Below are positions 1-6,090 of a stretch of 9,054 nt of DNA, in pieces. The stretch is from Geobacter sp. UBA6169 (GTDB lineage Bacteria > Desulfobacterota > Desulfuromonadia > Geobacterales > Pseudopelobacteraceae). The notes beneath the pieces are model-generated. The model was not told the origin of the DNA. It worked only from the letters and a program-made list of their open reading frames with translations, and ran no database searches. The stretch spans positions 1-9,054 of the forward strand of contig DIUB01000039.1 of NCBI GenBank assembly GCA_002422265.1. The letters run 5' to 3'. Numbering within the stretch: position 1 is the first letter of the stretch; each line of letters opens with the position of its first letter. A program made the position numbers and the translations under genes.

Positions 1-938
1 TGGACTTTCAGGGTCAGCCGCTTGCCTGCTTCTACGGCAGAGGCTTTTTTTGCGCTGGCTTCAATTACCGGCGCGGTTACCTTTACACCTGCAGCACTGG
101 TAGTGCTACCGCCCTCGCCTTTACAGGTGAGGGTATAGCTGGTGTCTGCTGCCGGTGTAACTACGCGGGAGCCGGAAGAGGCAACCGGCCCGATACCGGG
201 CTGGATCTCGCAGCCGGTGGTGTTGGTGGATGACCAGGTCAGGGTGGTGGTTTTCCCTTTCTCAAGTGAAGCCGGCTCAGCACTCAGATTGCTGGTGGGG
301 AGCGGTGGAGGAGGAGGGGGGGGGGCGATCACAACCGGGGCTGCCTTGGGAGCAGCAGCCTCAACCACCGGTGTAGGGGCGACAATAGGTGCCGGAGCAG
401 GTTTGGGGGCGCCCACAGCAATATGAAGACCCAACGTGTACTCTACATTGGTTTTCCATTTGTCGGCTAATTCATAGTTGAGACCGCGGACATCACCGCG
501 CAAGGCCACATTCTCAGTCATGAACCATTTGAGTCCACCGCCATAGTTTCCGATGAAGCGGTTGTCCTGGTTTACTCCGGTTGTAAATTTCTGACCACCT
601 GCACCGACTGCCAGGTAAGGTACCAGGCTTTTTTTAGGCATGAAATTGTACAGTACGTCTCCGCCATAGCGTAAGCTCTCTACGTTTCCGATTCCGGAAT
701 TTGAGGTCCCTTTGGTCTTCAGGTAGTCGATTACGCCTTCGAGCGCCCAATTTTCAGTAAAATTGTACCCCAGGCGGAAGCCGAATACCGGTGCAGTCTC
801 CAGGTGCTGGTTGCCCTGGAAGGTGTAGCCGCCCACATACGGGGCGAAGGTGACGGTTTCAGCACGGTTTTCCGCCATTGCAGCCCCAGCTTGCAGCAGC
901 AGGGCGCAGGCGGCGATTGTGGCCATTTTTTTCATCAT
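1..938 (-). CDS. OmpA-type outer membrane beta-barrel protein (C-terminus beyond window)
   Basis: Partial gene: 312 codons are visible and the frame is still open at the window edge. Residues 1-22 form a signal peptide (basic MMKKM start, hydrophobic stretch, cleavage predicted after AMA), so the product is exported. Residues 23-176 alternate polar and hydrophobic/aromatic residues with Gly-rich turns, as in the small eight-stranded OmpA-like barrel (for example FGFRLGYNF, LRYGGDVLYNF, GNYGGGLKWF). A Pro/Ala linker (about 177-214, with seven consecutive Pro) leads to an Ig-like segment (about 217-290) with one Cys pair (C243, C282). The last visible residues, GKRLTLKV, resemble the lead-in to an OmpA peptidoglycan-binding domain, but that domain itself is not visible. 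The start at 938 is supported by AAAAGGAGG (948-956, read on the minus strand) nine bases upstream; an ATG one codon later is possible. The likely role is structural: an envelope porin-like or wall-anchoring protein. The specific function is unknown. Confidence 0.85.
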   Translation of the reverse strand, partial: MMKKMATIAACALLLQAGAAMAENRAETVTFAPYVGGYTFQGNQHLETAPVFGFRLGYNFTENWALEGVIDYLKTKGTSNSGIGNVESLRYGGDVLYNFMPKKSLVPYLAVGAGGQKFTTGVNQDNRFIGNYGGGLKWFMTENVALRGDVRGLNYELADKWKTNVEYTLGLHIAVGAPKPAPAPIVAPTPVVEAAAPKAAPVVIAPPPPPPPLPTSNLSAEPASLEKGKTTTLTWSSTNTTGCEIQPGIGPVASSGSRVVTPAADTSYTLTCKGEGGSTTSAAGVKVTAPVIEASAKKASAVEAGKRLTLKV

Positions 939-1036
939 AGTTGTAATCCTCCTTTTCAGATGTACCCTTTTTGTACGCAGGGTAGTAGACGCACTCGCAG
1001 TCTGTCGGAAAAATACCTGCAAGATATTGTCTGTTT

Positions 1037-1066
1037 ATTCTTTAGCACGTTTTGTAATTCTGTCAA
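1037..1066 (-). promoter_or_regulatory. Candidate sigma-70 promoter of the outer membrane protein gene
   Basis: Read on the minus strand, a perfect TTGACA (1061-1066) is followed 18 bases later by AAGAAT (1037-1042, four of six matches to TATAAT). TAAAGA at a 16-base spacing is an alternative. It lies about 100 bases upstream of the minus-strand start and would leave a 5' leader of roughly 90 bases. The -35 box is convincing and the -10 is weak. Confidence 0.45.
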
Positions 1067-1089
1067 GCTGGCGCTGGGTGGTCGCACGC

Positions 1090-1118
1090 TTGCAAACATC
1101 TGTTGAGACCGGTATGAT
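1090..1118 (+). promoter_or_regulatory. Candidate sigma-70 promoter of hemB
   Basis: TTGCAA (1090-1095) and TATGAT (1113-1118) are separated by exactly 17 bases. They match the consensus at four of six and five of six positions. The start point would fall near 1125, about 45 bases before the hemB ATG. The pair sits back to back with the divergent promoter of the outer membrane protein gene. Confidence 0.55.
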
Positions 1119-1169
1119 ACGTGTCAAACAAGCCTGAAATAGATACAGACTTTCCGGAGGTAAAATTCT

Positions 1170-2144
1170 ATGGTGTTTCCCCGTATCAGGTCCCGACGTA
1201 TCCGTGGTAGAGAGGTGTTCCGCCGCATGGTGCGTGAAACCGCCCTTTCTGTTGATGATCTGATTTATCCGATGTTCTCGGCCTTTGGTTCAGGTATCAG
1301 GAAAGAGGTCTCTTCGATGCCGGGTATCTATCAACAGTCCATTGAGTATATTGTTGCCGAGGCCCGGGAGGTGTGCCAGCTGGGGATTCCTGCTGTTATT
1401 CTGTTCGGCATACCTGAACGTAAGGACGCCGTCGGTAGTGACGCATACGCCGAGCATGGCATCATTCAGGAGACTATCCGGGCAATCAAGCGAGAGGTGC
1501 CGCAGCTGGCGGTCATAACCGATGTTTGCCTGTGCGAATACACGGATCATGGCCATTGCGGTATCATCAGGGATGGCGACGTGGATAATGATGCCACCGT
1601 CGAGCTGCTGGCTCGCGAAGCACTTTCGCACGCCCAGGCCGGTGCCGATATGGTGGCTCCCTCAGACATGATGGACGGTCGGGTGGCGGCTATCCGTGCT
1701 GCACTGGATGAAAATGGCTTTTCGCACATTCCGGTCATGAGCTATGCGGTAAAATATGCGTCAGGCTATTATGGGCCTTTCCGTGAGGCTGCCGAGTCAA
1801 CCCCGCAGTTCGGTGACCGGCGCTCGTATCAGATGGATCCGGCCAACCGGTTGGAGGCACTCCGTGAAGCGCAGGCTGATATTGATGAAGGGGCTGACAT
1901 CATTATGGTCAAGCCGGGGCTCCCCTACCTTGATATTGTGCGCGATCTTCGTAATGCCTGCAGCCTTCCACTGGCCGTGTATAACGTGTCAGGTGAATAC
2001 AGCATGATCAAGGCTGCTGCTGCCAACGGCTGGATTGATGAACAACGGGTGGTGTTGGAAACCATGCTTGGATTCAAGCGGGCCGGTGCAGATCTGATTA
2101 TTACCTATCATGCCAAAGAAGTGGCGCGCTGGTTGACGAACTAA
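1170..2144 (+). CDS. hemB: Delta-aminolevulinic acid dehydratase (porphobilinogen synthase)
   Basis: This cytoplasmic enzyme condenses two 5-aminolevulinate molecules to porphobilinogen, the second common step of tetrapyrrole (heme, siroheme, cobalamin) synthesis. The 324-residue length is normal for the family. Visible landmarks are the metal-site cysteines C120, C122 and C130 in DVCLCEYTDHGHCG, which indicates the zinc-using class rather than the Asp-based Mg/K class. The first active-site lysine is K195 in SYAVKYASGYYGPFREA, and the Schiff-base lysine is K248 in the signature MVKPGLPYLDIV. The start at 1170 has GGAGG (1156-1160) nine bases upstream. The gene follows its own promoter, is divergent from the outer membrane protein gene, and has no obvious terminator after it, so read-through into the ankyrin gene is possible. 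In c-type-cytochrome-rich Geobacterales heme demand is high (family knowledge, not visible here). Confidence 0.97.
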   Translation: MVFPRIRSRRIRGREVFRRMVRETALSVDDLIYPMFSAFGSGIRKEVSSMPGIYQQSIEYIVAEAREVCQLGIPAVILFGIPERKDAVGSDAYAEHGIIQETIRAIKREVPQLAVITDVCLCEYTDHGHCGIIRDGDVDNDATVELLAREALSHAQAGADMVAPSDMMDGRVAAIRAALDENGFSHIPVMSYAVKYASGYYGPFREAAESTPQFGDRRSYQMDPANRLEALREAQADIDEGADIIMVKPGLPYLDIVRDLRNACSLPLAVYNVSGEYSMIKAAAANGWIDEQRVVLETMLGFKRAGADLIITYHAKEVARWLTN

Positions 2145-2331
2145 GTTGTTTCGGAATATTTGCTCCAAAGAACAGTGATTCTGGTCAAGAATGCGATTGC
2201 CGATACCTTGTTCATGTCAGCCAAAAAAACTGTTTTCACCCGTAGCCATGCACATGATTTTGTGGTAAAGAAACTGGCAGAATTAACTCCGCAACCCGTC
2301 AAACCACTTCATGCAGAAGGAGGAAAAACCA

Positions 2332-2754
2332 ATGGAGAACGTTAACGCAAAGGATCGTAACGGCCACACCCAGTTGATCAGCGCCTCCAAGCAGGGACAG
2401 ATTGAAAGCGTCAAAGATCTTCTTCATCGCGGTGCCGATATTACCGCTTCAAGCGACAAGGGCAAGACGGCACTGCACTATGCAGCAGCAAACGGTCACA
2501 CCGAGATAGTCAAGATGTTGCTGGAAAAGGGAGCAGAGGTTGATGCGCGGGATCGCGAAGGCCACACACCGCTGATGCTTGCTGCAATTTACGGCTGCAA
2601 CCAGACGGTGCTTACGCTGCTCGAAGGTGGTGCAGATCCGCGCGCCAAGACCAAGAGCGGCAATACTGCTGTCGTATACGCAGAGAACAACAGTCATCCT
2701 GTGGCCGCCACACTGCTCAAGAAGGCAGAGCGTTCAAAGGCCGGCAACGCCTGA
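2332..2754 (+). CDS. Small ankyrin-repeat protein
   Basis: The 140-residue protein is almost entirely ankyrin repeats. Four units can be seen at about residues 7-39, 41-72, 73-105 and 106-132. The middle two are closest to the consensus (GKTALHYAAANGHTEIVKMLL, then GHTPLMLAA). The last unit is degenerate, as is usual for a capping repeat. There is no signal peptide or membrane segment, so it is probably a cytoplasmic protein-protein interaction module; the partner cannot be deduced. The start at 2332 is chosen over an in-frame ATG at 2311 because AAGGAGG (2317-2323) lies eight bases before it and inside the longer version. It lies 187 bases after hemB, with no visible promoter or terminator between, so it may be co-transcribed with hemB. 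No functional link to heme synthesis is apparent. Confidence 0.88.
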   Translation: MENVNAKDRNGHTQLISASKQGQIESVKDLLHRGADITASSDKGKTALHYAAANGHTEIVKMLLEKGAEVDARDREGHTPLMLAAIYGCNQTVLTLLEGGADPRAKTKSGNTAVVYAENNSHPVAATLLKKAERSKAGNA

Positions 2755-2760
2755 TTACGA

Positions 2761-2798
2761 TCGGTGCTCCGTTGCCTGAAAGAGCGACGGAGCACCGA
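2761..2798. other. Perfect 12-bp inverted repeat (RNA hairpin) between the ankyrin and EF-P-like genes
   Basis: TCGGTGCTCCGT (2761-2772) is exactly complementary to ACGGAGCACCGA (2787-2798), with a 14-base loop. It starts six bases after the ankyrin stop codon. There is no T-run on either side (a C-rich stretch follows on the plus strand), so it does not look like a classical intrinsic terminator. It may stabilise the 3' end of the upstream mRNA, act as a weak or Rho-assisted terminator, or be part of the leader of the following gene. Confidence 0.6.
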
Positions 2799-2883
2799 AC
2801 CCACCCAATCAGAAACACCGGTTTCCCCTTTTGTCGGTCACCATACCATTCCCCTTGCACCTATACTGCAGGAGCCTGCACCT

Positions 2884-3447
2884 ATGTTCACAACATCAGA
2901 CTTTAAAAAAGGACTGGTTCTCCAACTCGAAAATGCACCTTGCCTGTTGCTTGATGTGGCCTTTCAATCTCCCTCGGCACGCGGTGCCAACACCATGGTC
3001 AAGACGCGTTTTCGCAACCTGCTTACCGGCCAGGTACTCGATCGCACCTTCCGCTCTGGTGACAAGGTCGATGAGGCAGATTATGAACGACACAAGGGGC
3101 AGTTCCTGTATGCGGACGGTGAGCGTGGTGTCTTCATGGACCTTGAGACCTACGAACAGTTTGAAATGGATGAGACTGCTTTTAGTGCTATTGCTCCGTA
3201 CCTCCTGGAAGGTACCGAGGTGACATTGGGTTTATTTCAAGGCAGGATGGTTATGGCAGAGCCGCCGATGGTGGTGGAGTTGATGGTTACCGATACAGCG
3301 CCGATCATCAAGCACGCCACGGCCACTGCCGAGACAAAGGATGCAGTGCTGGAAACCGGCCTGAAGCTCAAGGTCCCCCCCTATCTTGAGAACGGTGTCA
3401 AAATCAAGGTTGACACCCGTGAAGGCCGCTTTGTCAGTCGGGCATGA
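2884..3447 (+). CDS. efpL: Elongation factor P-like protein, EfpL/YeiP type
   Basis: The 187-residue protein has the three-domain layout and length of EF-P, which binds stalled ribosomes and promotes peptide bonds at proline-rich sequences. Domain I (about 1-65) carries the loop that reaches the peptidyl-transferase centre. Here the loop reads QSPSARGANTMVKTRF with Arg33 at the tip. This matches the E. coli YeiP/EfpL pattern (QSPTARGAATLYKMRF) rather than the modified-Lys loop PGKGQA or the rhamnosylated-Arg loop SGRNAA, and the loop is one residue longer than in canonical EF-P. Domain III ends with the EF-P signature region (LETGLKLKVPPYLENGVKIKVDTREGRFVSR). The start at 2884 follows AGGAG (2870-2874) with a nine-base spacer; an in-frame upstream extension crosses the hairpin and has no family resemblance. 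A canonical efp is presumably elsewhere in the genome. Annotation pipelines may simply call it efp. Confidence 0.88.
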   Translation: MFTTSDFKKGLVLQLENAPCLLLDVAFQSPSARGANTMVKTRFRNLLTGQVLDRTFRSGDKVDEADYERHKGQFLYADGERGVFMDLETYEQFEMDETAFSAIAPYLLEGTEVTLGLFQGRMVMAEPPMVVELMVTDTAPIIKHATATAETKDAVLETGLKLKVPPYLENGVKIKVDTREGRFVSRA

Positions 3448-3459
3448 CTACAAAATGCC

Positions 3460-3490
3460 TTGACAGGAATGCTGTGCTGCCTGTAATAAT
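3460..3490 (+). promoter_or_regulatory. Promoter of the tRNA gene
   Basis: A perfect TTGACA (3460-3465) is followed by TAATAAT (3484-3490). AATAAT (3485-3490) matches the -10 consensus at five of six positions with a 19-base spacer; TAATAA at 18 bases is the alternative. Transcription would begin near 3497, about eight bases before the mature tRNA. Confidence 0.6.
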
Positions 3491-3504
3491 ACACTTTCGC
3501 GCAC

Positions 3505-3581
3505 GGGCCTATAGCTCAGTTGGCTAGAGCCACCGGCTCATAACCGGTTGGTCCCAGGTTCGAGTCCTGGTGGGCCCACCA
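3505..3581 (+). tRNA. tRNA with anticodon CAU, probably tRNA-Ile2 (lysidine-modified); alternative tRNA-Met
   Basis: The full cloverleaf is visible. The acceptor stem GGGCCTA/TGGGCCC (3505-3511 with 3571-3577) is followed by discriminator A3578 and an encoded CCA (3579-3581). The D arm is GCTC...GAGC, and the anticodon stem is ACCGG/CCGGT around the loop CTCATAA. The T arm is CCAGG-TTCGAGT-CCTGG. The anticodon CAT is at 3539-3541. CAU can mean initiator Met, elongator Met or Ile2. The initiator is unlikely because the stem closes with a G1-C72 pair and lacks the three G-C pairs at the base of the anticodon stem. The C4-G69 and C5-G68 pairs and the GGGCCTA acceptor, like that of tRNA-Ile(GAU), favour Ile2, whose C34 is converted to lysidine by TilS so that it reads AUA. 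Confidence 0.93.
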
Positions 3582-3651
3582 TTTAAACCTTCAAGAGGTC
3601 GAGACCGGATGCGGTCGTACCAATCAACAAGCAACGCCCTTTCGGGTCATC

Positions 3652-3682
3652 AAGAGTGCATTCCAACAGGATGCACTCTTTT
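3652..3682 (+). terminator. Intrinsic terminator after the tRNA gene
   Basis: AAGAGTGCAT (3652-3661) pairs perfectly with ATGCACTCTT (3671-3680) across a nine-base loop, followed by a short T-run (3679-3682) and further T-rich sequence. It lies 70 bases after the tRNA and ends only 12 bases before the start codon of the next gene, which leaves almost no room for a leader between them. Confidence 0.75.
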
Positions 3683-3694
3683 ACTTTGTGGCGC

Positions 3695-4858
3695 ATGAAG
3701 AAACCAAGGCTGTCAGATGTTGTTGGTATCATTAATAAAAAATACTCTTTTGCTTTAGCTGAACAGTGGGACAACGTTGGCCTGCAGATTGGCAGCCCTT
3801 CCGAACAGATCAATAAAATCATGGTTGCGCTGGACCCGCTGCCAGCAGTGCTTGATGAGGCAATCTCTCTCGGCTGCAATCTTCTGGTCACCCACCACCC
3901 TCTTATCTTCACACCGGTCCGACAGATCAGCTCCTCTACCGTAACTGGCAGCAGTATCCTCAAGGCCATTCAGGCTGGTTTGGCCGTAGTGTCGATGCAC
4001 ACCAACTACGATATTGCCCAAGGGGGTCTGAACGATCTGCTTGCTGACCGGATGGGGCTGAATGAGCTCAGGCCATTGAAAATAATCGGTCATGAAGAAC
4101 TGGTAAAGCTTGTTGTCTTTGTACCGGCAGCGCACCACACAGCTGTCCGTTCCGCGTTGTTTCCTTACGCTGTGCAGATCGGCAACTACCGTGATTGTTC
4201 CTTCAGTACCCCTGGCCAGGGTACCTTTCTGCCACTGGCCGGGGCGCAGCCTGCTGTTGGCGCTATCGGCAGCCTTGAGCAGGTTGAAGAGGTGCGCCTT
4301 GAGCTGCTCGTACACAAAAGCCGGCTTGGCAAGGTGATCAAGACATTGTTGTCTGCTCACCCCTATGAAGAACCCGCATTCGACTGTTATCCGTTGATCA
4401 ATGAATCGGTGCCCATCGGCCTGGGCCGGATCGGACGTCTTCCTGAGCCGGTGACGCTACAGGCCTATGCAGCTGCTACTGGAGCCAGGCTTGGCTGCGG
4501 ATCAGTCAGGATGGTGGGTGATCCCGCTCGCCTCATACGCACGGTTGCTCTTTGCAGCGGCAGCGGTGCCTCGCTGCTCGTTGATGCAGTCAGGGCAGGG
4601 GCTGATCTGCTGGTGACCGGTGATGTCAAGTATCACGAGGCGCGTGATGCCGAGACCCAGGGGATTGCCCTGCTTGATGCCGGCCATTTTGCAACCGAGC
4701 AGCTTATGGTTGCTGCCATCCGTGACTTTCTGACCGCAGCACTCGGTCGGTCTGGTTTTCTCACTGAAGTGTGTGCCGCTCAAGCAGAGTACGACCCTTT
4801 CACAACCGTCATCACCAACGTGTCACATCAGACCGGGCGGGTTCTTGGCGGCATGTAG
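3695..4858 (+). CDS. Nif3-family di-metal protein (YbgI/YqfO type, often named GTP cyclohydrolase 1 type 2 homologue)
   Basis: The 387-residue protein belongs to the NIF3 family of toroidal, metal-binding proteins. The physiological role of the family is unsettled: GTP cyclohydrolase activity was reported for one member, and links to metal or cofactor handling are discussed. Expected metal ligands are all present: H67-H68 in VTHHPLIF, D106 in HTNYDIAQGG, and H331 and E335 in DAGHFATEQ. The middle insertion, ending in HPYEEPAFDCYPL (222-234), is the CutA/PII-like domain found in the longer YqfO-type members, which explains the length against about 250 residues for YbgI. GDVKYHEARDA (309-319) is another family block. 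The start at 3695 is chosen because the protein then begins at the family's usual point. Longer in-frame ATGs (3656, 3671) lie inside the terminator hairpin. No clear ribosome-binding site precedes 3695. The zinc-ribbon gene follows 43 bases later. Confidence 0.93.
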   Translation: MKKPRLSDVVGIINKKYSFALAEQWDNVGLQIGSPSEQINKIMVALDPLPAVLDEAISLGCNLLVTHHPLIFTPVRQISSSTVTGSSILKAIQAGLAVVSMHTNYDIAQGGLNDLLADRMGLNELRPLKIIGHEELVKLVVFVPAAHHTAVRSALFPYAVQIGNYRDCSFSTPGQGTFLPLAGAQPAVGAIGSLEQVEEVRLELLVHKSRLGKVIKTLLSAHPYEEPAFDCYPLINESVPIGLGRIGRLPEPVTLQAYAAATGARLGCGSVRMVGDPARLIRTVALCSGSGASLLVDAVRAGADLLVTGDVKYHEARDAETQGIALLDAGHFATEQLMVAAIRDFLTAALGRSGFLTEVCAAQAEYDPFTTVITNVSHQTGRVLGGM

Positions 4859-4901
4859 ACAGCAAATCAGGCCGTATATGGCCATGCAAGGAGTACCAAC
4901 G

Positions 4902-5618
4902 GTGAAAAAGAAACTTGAATTACTGGAGCAACTGCAGGGGTCCGACAAAGGCATTGACGAACAGCTGTCAGCGCAAAATGAGCATCGTGCCGCCATCAGT
5001 CGGCTTACAGAGGATCTGGCAGCCCTGCAACGGGCCCTTGTGGAGCGCCAGGAGGAGATGGCTTCGCTCCGACAGGAGAAAGCGGCTCTGGAGGCGGCCC
5101 TGCACACGGAGCAGGAAAACATCCGCCGTTCAGAAACCAACATGAAAGAGATTCGCACCAATAAAGAGTTTCAGGCTGTTGGTCGCGAGATAACCACGGC
5201 CCGTAAGCAGGTGGCCGATATTGAGGAACAGCTTTTACAGCTTGTGTCCCGGATGGATGAATTGCAGGCAGCGGTAGACACTCTATTGGGGGAGTACAGT
5301 GCATCTGAGGCCACAACAGCTCAGGGGATTGCCGAGATGCAGCAGGCCATTGACAGCCTGCAGCAGGCCATCGATACCGCAGTTGCAGGTCGAGAGGCAA
5401 TCGCCAAGAGTCTGGGCAGTAATCTGGTGCGCCGCTACAACCAGCTGCGGGAGCAGCGCCGGGGGCAAGCGTTGGCCGAGGCCAGAGACGGGTCATGCAC
5501 CGGCTGTAATATGCAGCTTCCGCCCCAGATGTACAACACGCTATTCAGGATGGAAGAGATCTTCTTCTGTCCCCACTGCCAACGGATACTGATTCTGAAG
5601 CAGGAGCAGCCCACGTAG
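4902..5618 (+). CDS. Coiled-coil protein with C-terminal C4-type zinc ribbon
   Basis: The 238-residue protein has two parts. Residues 1 to about 175 are a long, charged, heptad-like helical region rich in Glu, Gln, Ala and Leu, with the family-typical MKEIRTNKEFQAVGREI block (81-97) between the two arms of a presumed antiparallel coiled-coil hairpin. The C-terminal part (about 195-230) has four zinc ligands, C199, C202, C223 and C226, arranged as CxxC...CxxC (CTGCNMQL and FFCPHC). This is the widespread but poorly characterised DUF164 / zf-RING_7 family. Nucleic-acid binding is often proposed, but no function can be assigned from sequence. The start is a GTG at 4902 with AAGGAG (4888-4893) eight bases upstream; in-frame ATGs at 4878 and 4884 precede that site and are less likely. 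It is probably co-transcribed with the Nif3-family gene, a pairing I recall from related genomes. Confidence 0.9.
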   Translation: MKKKLELLEQLQGSDKGIDEQLSAQNEHRAAISRLTEDLAALQRALVERQEEMASLRQEKAALEAALHTEQENIRRSETNMKEIRTNKEFQAVGREITTARKQVADIEEQLLQLVSRMDELQAAVDTLLGEYSASEATTAQGIAEMQQAIDSLQQAIDTAVAGREAIAKSLGSNLVRRYNQLREQRRGQALAEARDGSCTGCNMQLPPQMYNTLFRMEEIFFCPHCQRILILKQEQPT

Positions 5619-5634
5619 GAGACTGTTACTCGGG

Positions 5635-5683
5635 AAACGATCCGCTCCTGTGCAGTCAGCAGCGTACAGGAGTAGTGTCGTTT
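5635..5683 (+). terminator. Imperfect hairpin between the zinc-ribbon gene and rnpB (possible terminator)
   Basis: AAACGA (5635-5640) pairs with TCGTTT (5678-5683), and CTCCTGT (5645-5651) pairs with ACAGGAG (5666-5672), separated by a small internal loop and closed by a 14-base loop. It ends in only three T residues, so termination would be weak. It starts 16 bases after the stop codon and ends eight bases before RNase P RNA. It may be a weak terminator or a processing structure. I see no convincing separate rnpB promoter. Confidence 0.4.
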
Positions 5684-5691
5684 CATAACGA

Positions 5692-6061
5692 TTGGTTGGA
5701 GCAGGCCAGACGATCGCTGCCGTAAGGGAGAGGAAAGTCCGGGCTCCGCAGGGCAAGGCGCTGGATAACGTCCAGCGGGGGCGACCCCAGGGAAAGTGCC
5801 ACAGAGAGAAGTCCGCCCGTTCAGACGGGTAAGGGTGAAAGGGTGAGGTAAGAGCTCACCGGATTCGGTGGTGACATCGGATGCCAGGTAAACCCCGCCA
5901 GGAGCAAGGCCGAATAGGGAGGCGTTAAGGGTGGCCCGCCCATGCCTCCGGGTTGGCTGCTTGAGATCACCGGTAACGGTGATCCTAGAGGAATGATCGT
6001 CACCTGAAGCGGGCAACCGTCTTCAAGGAACAGAACCCGGCTTACGGCCTGCTTCAGCCAA
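5692..6061 (+). ncRNA. rnpB: RNase P RNA, bacterial type A
   Basis: This is the catalytic RNA of ribonuclease P, which removes 5' leaders from tRNA precursors. Hallmarks in order are GAGGAAAGTCCGGGCTCC (5730-5747, the conserved P4 5' region), AGGTAAACCCC near 5886 (L15, whose GGU pairs with the tRNA CCA end), GAGCAAGGCCGAATAGG (about 5902-5918), GGCTGCTTGAG (5955-5965), and ACAGAACCCGGCTTA (6030-6044, the conserved 3' block). The ends are set by helix P1, in which 5692-5707 pair with 6046-6061 over 16 base pairs including G-T pairs. That gives about 370 nt, close to the 377 nt of E. coli. A short T-run (6063-6066) follows P1 directly, so P1 may help termination. The exact mature ends are good to a few bases. 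Confidence 0.96.
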
Positions 6062-6090
6062 ATTTTCATATCACAAGGAACCGCTACGTT

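Noticed and set aside
142..426. Plus-strand open frame rich in Gly and Ala opposite the outer membrane protein gene
   Set aside because: It is the antisense shadow of the Pro/Ala linker and Ig-like region. The minus-strand gene has a signal peptide, a ribosome-binding site and coherent domain structure.
2214..2345. Possible 43-residue reading frame between hemB and the ankyrin gene, overlapping the ankyrin start
   Set aside because: It has no ribosome-binding site, and its third codon positions are mostly A or T, unlike the neighbouring genes. Its last codons simply read through the ankyrin ribosome-binding site. No family resemblance is seen.
2862..2867. TATACT as a -10 box for the EF-P-like gene
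   Set aside because: The -35 position at a proper spacing (CACCAT) has little match, and the start point would fall within the ribosome-binding site.
2764..2883. N-terminal extension of the EF-P-like protein
   Set aside because: The extra 40 residues begin inside the 12-bp hairpin and have no EF-P similarity, while the ATG at 2884 has a good ribosome-binding site and gives the usual family length.
3603..3616. Small hairpin GACCG/CGGTC after the tRNA
   Set aside because: A five-pair stem with no T-run; it is within chance expectation and the real terminator lies at 3652-3682.
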